NCBI GenBank assembly: GCA_015680685.1
Contig: MNCI01012668.1
Location: forward strand, 318,351 to 382,350
Length of the DNA stretch: 64,000 nt
Reading direction: 5' to 3'
Origin: Gnetum montanum
Taxonomy: Eukaryota; Streptophyta; Gnetopsida; Gnetales; Gnetaceae
The notes beneath the pieces are model-generated. The model did no database searches and was not told where the DNA came from. It saw only the letters and a list, made by a program, of their open reading frames with translations. The translations under genes were made by a program, and so were the position numbers. Positions 46,482 through 58,025 of this stretch are shown here, one piece after another (positions within the stretch are counted from its first letter, which is position 1; each line of letters begins with the position of its first letter).

Positions 46482-48990
46482 ATGTCTTCTTCTTCTCATA
46501 GAAGCACTTCACCACCTAGGGATCACACAAGAGATAGTCGATGGTCTAACACACGTAACCTAGAACCGCTAGTTCCTCAATAGTATCAGATAGTATATAC
46601 TCATCCTGATGAGTATATACCTAATTTTACCTTTATCCTTCACTAGGATGAACAACTACATTGGAAAGACCTACAAGGTAACATAGTGTTACCCCCAGAT
46701 CGGGCAGTCCCTAACATGCTCCTTCGTGCTCTTGCACAGATTGGCATGACGTAGCTATATGCTAAATACATTGTAGGTGATTTTGACACAAGGGATTGCC
46801 ATCCCACAGTAGCACAACATCTAAGGGACTCACACCAGGAGAGCTACCATACATTGTTGAAGGGCAAAGGGGTCTCGCATGTCCTAAGTGAAATTAGAGA
46901 TGGTGAACCGGTTATAATAGGTTCTCCATCAAATGATGTTCCCCCCCCCTAACGATAGTGAGGAGGTGGTGTATTAGAACCTATGCTCCATGATTCATAA
47001 CCTTGGTTTTGATCACCATGAACACTAAGTGTTCAATGAGGGAACACAAACAAATGACAAGGGCAGGCATTCTAATCATCATCACGATCGGGGCCATAAC
47101 CACCAAAGAGAAGGTAAGAAACATCATCATGGCCATGGTTCCCCTTCTTCTTCACCTTCATCGCATCATTCATCCTCTCCTTCCACATTAGGACATAGTC
47201 ACAAAGAGCACAACCATGAGGATAAGGGTAAGCATGATGAGAACCCTCAATGACAGAGTCGAGAGTGAGGACGAGGGCATTCGAGAGAATCAAGGCATGA
47301 AAGAAGGGAAAGTAGGGAATTGCGTAGGCATCACAGATGCCATGAAAGAAATGACAACGATGAACCCCTACTTGCCACCCAAATTATGTTAGACATTATA
47401 GAGGCTATGAGGATACCTACAAGGCACCAGAAAGATAGCCGGATCAAGAGACTGGACATGAATAATATCCCCCAATTTGAGGGGGATACAACACTGATCC
47501 ACAAAACCACTTACAGGCATTTCATGATGCCTGTGCCTTGAAGAATATCAAAAATGAGTGGCAAAAGTTAAAGTTGTATCCTAGGATCCTCATAAAATAA
47601 GCAGAGAGTTGGTACCGATCCTTAGAACCAGAATCCATTAGGCGGTGGAGTACGATGGTAGAATTATTCAATGATAAATGTCAAACGTACTCCAGAGTGT
47701 CCAACTTGTGTAAGTAGATCCAAGGATGGAAGAAGGGTACTCATGAACCCTTGGATGCTACCATGAGAGATATTATGCACTACTACATTGTTTCCTGGGC
47801 CATGGTTATGTATAATGGGGTTAACTTTGTCACCTCGTAGATGGGCTAAGACATGAAACTAGGAGAACCCTTGGGACATATGCCCAAGGGAGATTATTTG
47901 AGCTTAGGTCCCATGAGGTGCATCAAATTTTGGAGCAAATAGCTAAAGAATAAGGTGAGCTATGGAAAAGAGAAAGCACGGAAGAGTATAACCACGATCC
48001 TTCCCTCCGAAAGAAGGGAGTAAGATTCTTTGAGGAAGATGATGAGTCACCACTTGAAGAGTTGGTGAATAGAAAAACCTTGTCGCTTCAAAATTGAATA
48101 ACTGAAGTGTTGACTAAGGTAGATCAAATGTGGGACTCCTTAGACAATAAATTTAAAACCTTCCTAAAAATCGTAGAGAAGTCTAAGGAACGAAGTAGTG
48201 ACTCCGATAAGAAAAAGAGGAGAGATTCAGACCATGCATGTAACAAGGGTAAGAGAAAAATGACTATTGCTGATGAGGTTATGGATTCTGATACAAACAA
48301 TGACAATGGATGTGAGATATGCCAATATGACCATCCTAAGGGATGTTGCCCAATAATCTCACATCTACAAGAGTCTGGGGTGTATGCACTCAACCCAAGA
48401 CTTAATAAATGGCAAGCACTCCAGAGGTTACCTTATCCCTAAGGTAACCCAAGGTAGTTCCACCAACCCTTAACATATTATCCAAGTGGAACTCCACCAC
48501 AACCTATCGAGCAACACCAACAATGGCAATACCCATAGTCATGGGGGATGCCACCACCTTGACAACAATACCCTTACTGACAACCAGATCCATATGGCTA
48601 CGTGCAACAACTAGTTTCTCCAAGTGACTCTATGGGTCATGCAACCCCACAACGTTACTACCAAGTTTGGAAGTATTTTAGGACTCCCTCTCCTAGAAAA
48701 GACACTCCACATGCATACCCACAGTCATGGGGGATGCCACCACCTTGACAACAATACCCTTACTGACAACCAGATCCATATGGCTACGTGCAACAACTAG
48801 TTTCTCCAAGTGACTCTATGGGTCATGCAACCCCACAACGTTACTACCAAGTTTGGAAGTATTTTAGGACTCCCTCTCCTAGAAAAGACACTCCACATGC
48901 ATACCATCCTCTGAACCCATCTGCATCTCTTACGCTGATAGTTCCATTACCACCTGCTCCAACGATGCAAGAAGAACTCCCCACTCAACC
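46482..48990 (+). pseudogene. gag: Element B gag, decayed, with His-rich segment and internal duplication
   Basis: Start ATG 46482: MSSSSHRSTSPPRDHTRDSR. A globular N-terminal part follows (YTHPDEYIPNFTF, NMLLRALAQIGMT). From 47029 to 47253 an open, histidine-rich stretch (HHHDRGHNHQ, KHHHGHG, GHSHKEHNHED). The conserved Gag core lies at about 47460-47830 (IPQFEGDTTLIHKT, AESWYRSLEPESI, MVELFNDKCQ), then LDNKFKTFLKIV and a basic Ser/Asp/Lys-rich segment (48107-48270), CEICQYDHPKGCCP (48310-48350), which has Cys and His but not a standard zinc knuckle, and a Pro/Gln-rich tail containing a 186-bp duplication. Several stops and at least two frameshifts. Confidence 0.82.
48531..48902 (+). repeat. 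186-bp tandem duplication in gag tail of element B
   Basis: 48531-48716 is repeated at 48717-48902 with, as far as I can see, one difference near the start (ACCCATAG against ACCCACAG). 186 is 62 codons, so the frame is kept (QQLVSPSDSMGHATPQRYYQ appears twice). Near identity means it is much younger than the LTR divergence, or an assembly duplication. Confidence 0.9.
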
Positions 48991-49059
48991 GCAGCAACGT
49001 AATGCTACAAGAGCTATAAACCTTTAACTTGCTATTGGTTCTAACAACCATATAAAGAG

Positions 49060-49690
49060 AAGACCTTTGTTCAGAACCAAAAGCCCAAACAAGCTCTCAC
49101 AACCACAAGTGGTTGAACCTCTAAATGCTCCTTCGTTAAATAAGGCTTCGGAGCTCCCTTCAAATCAACAACAGAGCTCAACACATACAGTTATGTTAAC
49201 ACATACTATCACAGACTGGATAAAGGTGGGCCACCTTCTGAGGAAACTCTCTAACCCTAGAAGTCCCTTAATCTACCTCCAAGTCACTAGGAATGAACCA
49301 CGTAAGGCTCTTCTTGACTTAACTTCTAGAGTCAACTTGATATCACAAGAAATGTATAAAGCCTGGAACCTACCTCCACTCAAGAAAAGAAATATTCAAC
49401 TAGAGTTGGCTGACTAGTCCATCATTATCCCCTTGGAACTTGTGGAGGACATTGTTACCACTATGTATGGTTGGTCATACCCAGCTGATTTCCTAGTGAT
49501 AGAAGTCAACAATAATAAAGGGGACTTCCCAATTATAATGGGGAGGGCATGGCTAAGTACCATAAACGAATGCCTAGGAATCTACAATCTTTCCCTGGAA
49601 ATATCTAAGGAAAATGTTTATGGAAAGATCGAGAAGAAGAAAGTTCCATGCATCACATACAGTGATATAGAGGGTAATGACGTATAGGAG
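49060..49690 (+). pseudogene. Element B aspartic protease, nearly open
   Basis: Retropepsin that matures Gag-Pol. The open stretch at 49067-49417 ends in the catalytic segment KALLDLTSRVNLISQEMYKA: the Asp is present but the usual D-x-G-A/S is changed to DLTS, so activity is doubtful. After one TAG the second open stretch (49433-49687) reads ELVEDIVTTMYGWSYPADFL, then FPIIMGRAWLST, the conserved C-terminal part. Ends at a TAG at 49685-49687. The best-preserved coding part of the element. Confidence 0.82.
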
Positions 49691-49993
49691 TGCTCAACAT
49701 TTCCTACATGCAACCGGTATGCCTAAGGAGTCAATGTACAAAAGTTCCTATATGTAGCAACCACACAACAAGAGAACACCCAGTGGTTGATAGCTAATCA
49801 AGAGAGCAACCCCCCAATATGCATGGAACTAACTGGGGAAACAACTTGCAACCACAACGAAAGCATAGATACATTGGAGTATGAGCATTTCCAAATTCTA
49901 ACCCTTAATCTAAAAACATCAATTGGGGGAAGTTGGACACTTCTAAAAAATTCAAATAAGCTCTCATTATTTCAGATCTCTCCATTTCAATTC
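49691..49993 (+). other. Protease-RT spacer of element B and deletion junction
   Basis: Aligns with 1670-1960 of element A (shared ACACCCAGTGGTTGATA). Near 49985 the alignment jumps to A 4815, with TTTCAATTCAGTCATGGGGGA here and TTTCAACTTAGTTGTGGGGGA in A, so the RT-RNase H-integrase block is precisely missing. Confidence 0.75.
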
Positions 49994-50004
49994 AGTCATG
50001 GGGG
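49994..50004 (+). promoter_or_regulatory. Internal polypurine-tract copy (element B)
   Basis: AGTCATGGGGG, identical to the core of the 3' polypurine tract at 51910-51920, at the place equivalent to 4830-4840 in A. Another copy is at 51358-51368. Confidence 0.45.
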
Positions 50005-51909
50005 AGATGGCCACCTATGCTGATCATTTGAGGCCCACAGTTCTTTTTAGATTTTTGTTTTACACATTTTTGTTTTACAAATTTCTTTAACTTTTCTTGT
50101 TTTTGTTTTGCAACATCGTTCATACCTTTTTTATTTATTTTTGTGTGTGTGTGTCTTATCCATTTTGTTTGATTCGTCACTTAATAAGTGCTCCAAAGAT
50201 GGTATCAACTGTATTCTCTTGACTACTAATGTTTGGTTTTTACCATTAAGTTATGATGTTGATACTAAGGTATGGTTCTTTTGATATAGCAGGTAATGAG
50301 TCAACATCATACATGCATCCATAAATTTCTATGGTCTATCTTGGCTTGAAAATGTATAGTCCCTTTCTTCAAAATAATAAGAACTTTCAACAAATCGGTG
50401 ACTGGGCATTTCTCAAACTAAGGAAGGACTCAAGGATTGAAAAGGATGTGGCTTTAAGGGAACTTGATGCATTTGTGTTGGCCATTCTCTTGGGTTCTTG
50501 GATGTTTTCTTCTTGAGTTTTCTTACCGTTTTGACAGTACCATATTATCGGGAAGCTAAGTAATTAAAAATAAAAATAATGAGTCTTTGCATGGTGTGGT
50601 TCCCATAAAAAACAGAAACAAAAAAAAAAGAAAGAGAAGAAAAAAAATAGTAGGAATTCAAAGCACACCCCTTAGATGAAATAATTATTTGGGCTACAAG
50701 AACTGGTTATGGAACTAAAAACATGTTCCCTTTGACTAATGCCCTTCTCAATCCTATATTCTTCTCTTTTGTTTCGTCGAAATGGTGGTGGCTCTTTAAG
50801 GGATGAATTCCTGTTACTTCAAGTGGATGGATTGGCCAAATGCATTAATGCAAAGTCACTAGATGTGGTTTGTTTGAGGCTAGATTTGGAATGAGATCTA
50901 CCAAGTCACATTAATCATTAAATACATAAGGGGCTATACACCACCTTATGCTTGGGACTCCATTCCATCCTCTTCTTTTCATCATTCTTCTCCATTGTTC
51001 ACCTCATTGCCGATTATTTCATTAGTGTATATTTTGGTTGATGCATTGTTTTCTTTGTGGTAAATTCTTGTGGTTAAGACTTTAACTCTTGTTCCAAATG
51101 ACATTCCTAGAGCCTACGAACTCTTTGAATGTGGGTTTGTCAGGGCATTAAGGGCATGAGCCTACTTTGGGGAGGACCCACTGGCATTCATTTTTGGTGC
51201 ACCAGTTAAATTCTTTCCCTTAACATTGTTGCAATTAACTCTATTTTGTTCATTTCCATCTTGACATCCATTTCATCGACGTTACAGTTGTCTCTTTTTC
51301 TCCATCTTTCTTATTCCTCTTCTTTCTCCATTCAATCACTTCCGAAGGTTCGCTCTTAGTCATGGGGGTCCTGACCCAATGTTTTCGATTTTCTCCTAAC
51401 CCCTACACCTTTGGTAGTCACCATTATTATATCTCCAGAATCCGAAATCAGCCATACCACAATTTAGTCAATGGACCTTTCACCAAAGCAAGGTATCAAC
51501 TGCATTGTGATTTATTTACCCTTGCTAATATAAGACCATGTTGTGTGTGCATATGGAAATCATACAACAACGAATTGGATCTGGAGGGAACACTTGGAAT
51601 GGATCGGTGTTGAAGCAGTTATGCAAGGAACAAGATTGATGGCACACTTATGAATGGACAACAAAAGGTGAAATCCTGACATTGGAAACAACAGACTTCT
51701 TCTCTCTTTTCTCTTCTCTCTTAGCGGCCAAATAAGACTTGATGTCAAATCTATAAAGTGTTCACCCTTGTTGTCATGAACACCAGTTTTGTCATGTTCT
51801 GTAATGATGATCCGTTCACATGTCATCCCATTCACCATTAGTTCCATTCAAGTCAATAATCCCATACCTTTCCAATATTTTGTAAGGAACTTGAGATGAG
51901 TTTTTATTC
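50005..51909 (+). other. Element B untranslated stretch before the 3' LTR
   Basis: No gene seen. The left part aligns with A 4850-6430, including an A-rich run (50615-50650), and the last ~60 bases align with A 9830-9895. The extra ORF of A has no counterpart here. An AGTCATGGGGG string at 51358-51368 repeats the polypurine tract. Confidence 0.55.
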
Positions 51910-51922
51910 AGTCATGGGGGTA
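51910..51922 (+). promoter_or_regulatory. Polypurine tract of element B
   Basis: AGTCATGGGGGTA directly before TGATGGGAC. Confidence 0.8.
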
Positions 51923-52812
51923 TGATGGGACGTGATATCACATCTACTGCAATATCATGTATGCGATATCATATACATGATATCACATCCTTCCCTGCGA
52001 TATTGCGTATGCGATATCGCAGCGCACCACCAATTCTATAAATAAGAGGTGGCTCTCCCTTGTTTCTCAATCTAGATCTAGACCGTAGCCAAACTCTTTC
52101 ATTTTTCCATTCTAGAGTTAGAATAATTTCCATGTGCCCGCAGTNACAAACTCTTTCATTTTTCCATTCTAGAGTTAGAATAATTTCCATGTGCCTGCAG
52201 TAGGAGTCCCAAAGTAAATGGATTTTTATTCAAGCAAATATTGTACTTGAGCACATGTTTGTGTACGGAAATAAAGATGAACTTTTGGATAAACCTTGAA
52301 GTGCATGGACTAAGCTAAATAGGACTTTAATTATTGTTAAATTTTTAAATGATTTTTTAGGACTTAATCTCTCTCAACTCTCAACTCTCATAGTTAAGTG
52401 CATTCAGTACAACCGCTTTGAGCACGTGCGTTATGCTTGGTAATCCCAGTAACGAATATCATTTGGTAATCCCAGCAGCGTTGCATTGGTTCAGGGTGTG
52501 AAATGGTAAGTGGGAACAGATACTGATGCTAGGGTAATTAAGGCTTAGTTAGTTAAAGTTAGTTACTTAGTCTCTTCATCCTTTCCCTCATTATCATAGT
52601 TGATAAAAGAGAAAAGATATAAAAATCACATGCCTCAGGCTTACTTAACCATACAACCATGAAAAATACAAGTAAGCTTGGGAGGACAATGACTGATTAA
52701 CCTTAGGTGTTCCATAAGGCGTGTAGGCACTTAGTCTGCAGAGTTCGACCGGATCGCACGTGTAACACTCATATTCGTATGGTTGAGTGTAGGGGTACCT
52801 CGCCACTCATCA
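51923..52812 (+). repeat. 3' LTR of element B
   Basis: TGATGGGAC...CACTCATCA, 890 bases, pairing with 45503-46335. TATA box TATAAATA at 52037-52044. The extra length is the duplication around the N at 52145. Confidence 0.93.
52090..52201 (+). other. 55-base duplication around a single N (likely assembly join)
   Basis: CAAACTCTTTCATTTTTCC...GCAGT at 52090-52144 is repeated at 52147-52201 with one difference; an N stands between them at 52145. The 5' LTR has one copy. Most simply two contigs that overlap but were not merged. Confidence 0.8.
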
Positions 52813-52817
52813 AAGAT
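52813..52817. repeat. Target-site duplication of element B, right copy (AAGAT)
   Basis: Identical to 45498-45502. Confidence 0.92.
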
Positions 52818-54249
52818 AAACAACATAGTGTAGAAAAATTAAAAGGAAATACCACTCTTCCTCATTCTCACTTTCATCTTCTTCTTTTGATTGAATGATA
52901 TTAGCACCACTAGGCCTTCTTTGTTCCTCTTCTTTTTCTTTAGATTTTTCTAATGGAGTAGGAGTTTTAGCTTCCTCATCACTTTGTAGATTTTCAATGT
53001 CAATAGGTACCTCCACACTTGCACTATATTCAAAATCATTAGTGGAACCTTGATTCTTCATTTTCTTAATAAAATTGCTTTTTCCTTTTTAGTAATTAAG
53101 CATTTATATTTTTCATTGCATTCATTTACTTGATCATTTTTCTTATAAAATACATGTCTATGGTATCCTTTTCTATCTACTTTTCTTTTCACTAGTAGGA
53201 GGAGCATATTTCTTAGTGACTTTGAGATTCATACACCTCATAGTTGCTCCATCATGAGGCATGAACTTAGATCCTTCAACCTCATTATCTAGAATAAGAA
53301 TGTTTCTCTTCATAATGAGAGTAGAGAAAAAAAATATGAAAAGGAAAATTAACATAATAATATTCAACTAAGTGATCAATTATGGTTTAAAAATTGTATT
53401 ATGAATAATCTAACTTATTTTATTTATCCATTTAATAAATAACAAATAATGCAGACCCTAGAACTTCATCATAAGGACCACCCATAAAAAGAAAAATTAG
53501 ATATGCATATCCTAGAAACCAACCTATATTCTAGGTTTAGATCCTTGCTTTTGACATTGTAAAGCTAATTGAACTTACTACAATGGGGAAACTAAGCCTA
53601 TCTTGTTCTCTAAATTTTCAAAAGCTAGCCTTGTGTTGCAAAACTTGCAAATTTCACTAGTAAGCATGACAAGAACTTTTAAAATCCTTTGCATTATGAT
53701 GATGATCCTATGTTGTAGCTTAAATGATTATGACTTACCATTAGTTATGGATTTTAAATTATAGTAGAATAGCTTAACCAAAAGAGGGTAGATAGTTCCA
53801 TTAAGATATAAGAGAGGAGTCCAATTATTTCATTTAAGAACTTTTCTATATCAAAGATCTTAATTTATGAAAGCACAACTTATCTTTCTATAACAATTGG
53901 CCTAGATTCAAATCATGGCCATTTCTCTTTGTAAGTATTAGAGATGAAGAGTTGTACCTCCTTAGAATTGGTGAAGTGATAGGTTCCTCTCTTTGAATGA
54001 GGCACCATTACAAGTATTGAGCAGGAGAAGCTGAGAGGGCACTAGTGAAGGAACACTAGATCATCCTATTGAAGGTTTGGTTGATCCTATTGTAGGACTC
54101 AAAGATTTAAAAATTGCTTATTATATGAATGACCTTTAGAAGGTTTAGTCAATAGAGGTTTAAATGTGAATAGGCATAAGACTATACTTACATAAAAAGT
54201 TGGTTTAAATGTGAATATGTAACTACTCTTATGCTAAAACAAAAATAAG
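52818..54249 (-). other. Element F interior between B and gag
   Basis: On the - strand two short open stretches: 53061-52818 (acidic: DIENLQSDEEAKTPTP, SKEKEEEQRR, KEEDESENEEE) and 53367-53173 (hydrophobic start, then KFMPHDGATMRCMNLKVTKK). The acidic one could be the hinge between integrase and RT of SIRE-type elements, but I see no catalytic motif around it. The rest is AT-rich and unreadable. Confidence 0.4.
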
Positions 54250-55537
54250 AAAAACAAAAAAAATTCTAGCTAAAATAGATAGAGGCACTTACATACCTAG
54301 ATCAATTTGAACTTTTTCCAACTCCTAACCTTCTTTGGTTATCTTCAATTTGGTTAGAAGGAGGTGGATTAATATTATTCTTTCATTTGATATTTTTCTT
54401 ATATAGTAATTTTTTATATTTCCATATTTTCTTGATTTTGAGTTTTTGCACCATCCTCTGATACCTTTCATCATTAGCTTATGAGAATTTTATATTATCA
54501 TATCCATAGTATGTCTTGTATGGATAATAATATTTTTTATGAAGATAACTATAACAATAATAACATTGAGTATATAAGTTTCTAGATAGGAAATCATACC
54601 TTAAGAGATACTTTTGCTTATCTTGTCTTCTCCATGCAGATTATGTAGGCTTGTATTCAAGTCCAAATTTATCACCATCTTATTTTGATTTGTTCATTAG
54701 CTCATTTAATGTGGTTTTCCCTTAAAGGAAATTTTTCAAGATCACTTTTAAGGATTGAAATTTCTTGGGAAAGAAGCCCAATAATAACTTAAAAGTCATT
54801 TAGTTGCCTAAGGATTTTTTTTTATTTCTTCCTTCTTTTCTTGAAGTTGAGTGTCTCTCTTCATAATACATATCTAAAAGAATATACATATATCTTGTAG
54901 ATCACTTTAACAAGCTTGTTTCTCTTGATGTTCAATAACTTAATCTTTTAATTTTAGTTTTTATTCATGAAGTTTACTCTTCATTTTTATGTGAATAAAT
55001 TGGAGTTTATTGAAGGAATTTAGTAGAAACTTATATCTTTCCTTTTCATCCATACTCTCTTCATCTTCAACCAGCTAATGTTCTCTCTTAAGATTCATCA
55101 TGAGAACTAGGTTGCATTATTTATTTTTTCATCATTAGATGAGGTTTTTTTAATTCATTCCAAGAATACAAAGCCATTTTTCTTTTATTATTTACATTAT
55201 TTTTGCTTTTATTACTTGGACATTTTGAAGCAATATGGAAATAGGCTAATAGTGATAATACTAAATGTTATTTTTCTTCTCAACCTTCTTATCATTAGTT
55301 AGGAATATCTTTTTCTTATATTTTCTCTTAAGAAGTCTATTAAATTTTCTTATAATAAGAACTAGTTCTACTTGATTAAAATCTTCTAAGTTATCATCTT
55401 AAACTTTCTTTGTTGACTTTAATAATATGTTCTTCTTTGAGAAGCCAACATCATTATCTTCATGGAGTGACATTTCATAGGTTTCCAAATTATCTTAGAG
55501 CTCATCCACCTTAATAAGATTGACATCCCTTACTTTA
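54250..55537 (-). pseudogene. gag: Element F gag, C-terminal part, decayed
   Basis: Continues gag beyond the E insertion, reading leftwards from 55537: VRDVNLIKVDEL, NLETYEMSLHED (55500-55460), then NLEDFNQVELVLIIRKFNRL (about 55400-55345), the usual end of the Copia gag core followed by the E/D-rich segment and an ALL-x-RKFxRF-like helix. A zinc-knuckle remnant lies at about 55270-55220 (ASKCPSNKSK keeps only the last Cys). A further part near 54720-54330 includes GKTTLNELMNKSK, NLYTQCYYCYSY and a basic end. Order as in SIRE-like gag. Several stops. Confidence 0.72.
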
Positions 55538-55542
55538 AGAAT
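55538..55542. repeat. Target-site duplication of element E, left copy (AGAAT)
   Basis: AGAAT precedes the LTR start and follows the 3' LTR at 61384-61388. Confidence 0.85.
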
Positions 55543-56604
55543 TATTGATATTTTGGTATGTCAAAGCCTTAGAGAAAATGAAGAATGTGAAAATGTGTTT
55601 GAATTCTTGTAGAACTAAGAAGGAATAAAATGAGAGTTGAGCTAGGATGACAAAATGAGAGCTAGAATGACAAGATGAGAGTTGGACTTCAAATGAGGTC
55701 TACAAGCCAAATGAAGATGTTGCAAGGACTGCCAAGATGTTAAAATGTTAGAGAAATGCTTTAGAGTTCAAAGTTAACTTGTAGGACACACGTTCCATAT
55801 TGATAGTAGATGTCTTAATACTTCTAGAGATGTCTTTTCTAAGACATCTCAAGATAGATGTCCTAGTTTCTTGGTAGACGTCTCACTAGAATTGAAGGTA
55901 TTTTTAGATAGATATCTCAACCTTGAATGTGATGTTTCAATTAGTTGTTTCATAGCTATTTCTTAAATTCCAATGAGTTTTTGGAAACTTAAATGGTATA
56001 AAACAAAGTGAAATTCTTAGGAAATGTAAAAGTACTCTTCATTGAATATCTATCTTTGTCTACTCCAAATTAAATTATATTTGTTCTTCATCAATTTCAT
56101 TAATTTTATTTTGTTGTATGAATTAAGATCTTCATTGCAAGGAATTTGTAATTTGAGCTACACTCTCTCCTTAATACTTCTTCTTTGTTTGTAACCTTGT
56201 GGGATTGATGTGCTTCTTGTGGAAAGGCATCTTTATTGAGCTTGTCAAGACCTTGAGTGGTTAAGTATATTTGTAGTACAAAATAAACTACTATAGAGAT
56301 CACATTTTATAAAGGTTGTGGGATCCTCGAAATCACATTTTGAACTTTTGAAAACCTTGCAAGGTTATGTGTGTTTGCAGCGCTGAAACACTCCATGTGG
56401 AGCTCAAACATTGCAAAGGTTATGGTGCCCTCTAAACCACATTTTTCAAAGGAACAAAGTACAAAGATGTGTAAGGATTCTACCCTCCCAATGTGAAGGT
56501 ACCTAAGTTTGGGAACCATGTAAAAATTATGTGTGGATTTTAGTGGCTATAGTTTCTTTAAATTGGAAAACTTATTCAACCCCTTTCTATGTTCTTGGTC
56601 CTCA
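55543..56604 (+). repeat. 5' LTR of element E
   Basis: Starts TATTGATATTTTGG (TG mutated to TA) and ends TCCTCA. Aligns with 60278-61383: shared TTGGTATGTCAAA, CTACAAGCCAAATGAAGAT, GTTAGAGAAATGCT, GAATATCTATCTTTGTCTA, GGTTATGG(T)GCC, CCTTCTAAG/CTTTCTATGTTCTTG. Confidence 0.87.
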
Positions 56605-56606
56605 AG

Positions 56607-56618
56607 TGGTAGTAGAGC
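56607..56618 (+). promoter_or_regulatory. Primer-binding site of element E (initiator tRNA-Met)
   Basis: TGGTAGTAGAGC, two bases after the LTR, against the standard Copia PBS TGGTATCAGAGC (two differences). Confidence 0.75.
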
Positions 56619-56749
56619 TTGGTACTCTCAAGTTTGAAGCTTCACATCTCAGGAGTGAAGGATGGAATGGACATCCTACACTAAGCCATTAATGTTTTAT
56701 GGGATCAAATTCATGTATTAACAAGTTAGAATGTAAGGATTATTTGAAT

Positions 56750-58025
56750 CCATGGAGCTTGAAGTCTAGGACTCTATCCTTGAAGGTTACATGCCATCCA
56801 TTGATAACGACACTTTAGCTACTAGGCCAAGAGCCAAATACATGCAAGATGAAAGAGATAACTTCATGTTTAATTCCAAAGAAAAGAATTTTCTTTATTA
56901 TTCTTTGAGAAAATTTGAATTTAATAGAGTAGCTAGATGTGAGACTGATAAAGAAATTTGGAAAATACTAGAAGAAACCTATGAAGGTGCATGAGTTGTA
57001 AAATAATCAAATCTTCTAGTGTTGTAAAGTGAATATGATAAATTGAAAATGAGAGAAGGAGAGAAGATTACAGACTACTTTGCAAGAGCTAACAATCTTG
57101 TTGTAGAAATCAGAGGTACAAGTAAGTTTCTACTCGATAGGAATATCATCAAGAAGATAAGAACCTTTTAACCTAAATTTAGACCATGGAGGAAATCAGA
57201 GATTTTTTTAGTTTTGAAATTTGAAGAACTAAAAAGTGTACTTATTGCTTATGAGTTGAACCTCATTAGTAAATATGCGATTTAGGAATAGCCCATTGAC
57301 CTCAAATCTTCATCAAAGGATAAGGAGCCAAAAAAATAAGAAGCTAACAACAAAGATGAGTTAGCTCTCTTGTCAAGGAGAGTACAAAGATTACTTGCAA
57401 GAAAAGCCAAATGCTTCAATCAACTTGACACAAAAGGTAAAGAAAAAGGTAAGAAATTTAAAAGTTCAAATCTTAATGCATCCTATATAAAATGTTTAGT
57501 TTGTGGTGGAAGAGGCCATGTGACATCTGAATGTCCAAGTGTTGGCAGGTTTTGAAAGAAGGACCAATTCAATGCTGATTCTAAGAAGAAAAAATTTTAC
57601 ACCAGTTGAGATGATGAACAAAGTGAGGAAGAAGTAGATGATACTACAATGAATTCACATTTAATATGCATGACCCTTACACATGAAAATTCAACATAAA
57701 TCCTTGAAGATTCTAAAGGTAAATATGATGAAAGCTATAGTGAATTGCATGAAGAAATTATTACTCTACACTATCTACTTAAAGAAGCAAGGAAAATATG
57801 TATAAAAAAATATCTAAACTTTATACTTGATGCTATACTTTAAAAAGGGAAATCTTAGATGTAAAAGTTGAGGTTCAATTATTAATCCATTTTTATGAGC
57901 AAGAGTGTAGGGATGCATAGGATGCATGGAATAACAAAAATAATGAAGAACATGAAAATTAGCACTAAAATGAAAATCTAGAGGAACCCTCTCAAAAGAA
58001 TGCTTGTACAAGTTTAGTATCATCT
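56750..58025 (+). pseudogene. gag: Element E gag (UBN2-type core and zinc knuckle), decayed
   Basis: The Copia gag core is open at 56791-56994: EFNRVARCETDKEIWKILEE then TYEGA, the hallmark of UBN2-type Gag. It continues through EYDKLKMREGEKITDYFARA (57030-57090) and LKFEELKSVLIAYELNL (57210-57265) with stops. A second open stretch at 57370-57555 includes RRVQRLLARKAKCF and a complete zinc knuckle CLVCGGRGHVTSEC (57493-57534, C-x2-C-x4-H-x4-C). Acidic and coiled-coil-like segments follow (DDEQSEEEVDD, YSELHEEIITLHYLL), as in SIRE-like Gag. About eight stops. Confidence 0.85.

Larger units (their letters stand above)
45503..52812 (+). mobile_element. Element B: non-autonomous Athila-type Gypsy element with both LTRs
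   Basis: Both LTRs (TG...CA) and an exact 5-bp duplication AAGAT are present. Interior: tRNA-Asp PBS, gag, protease, then a direct jump from the protease-RT spacer to the post-integrase region, so RT, RNase H and integrase (about 2.8 kb in A, 1990-4815) are absent. The extra ORF of A is also absent. It could only have moved with proteins from a complete relative, or it lost pol after insertion. Same family as A. Confidence 0.93.

Noticed and set aside
52818-53061. Acidic ORF as a host gene
   Set aside because: It lies in the interior of F on the sense strand of F; more likely an element hinge region, and it is too short to be a gene alone.
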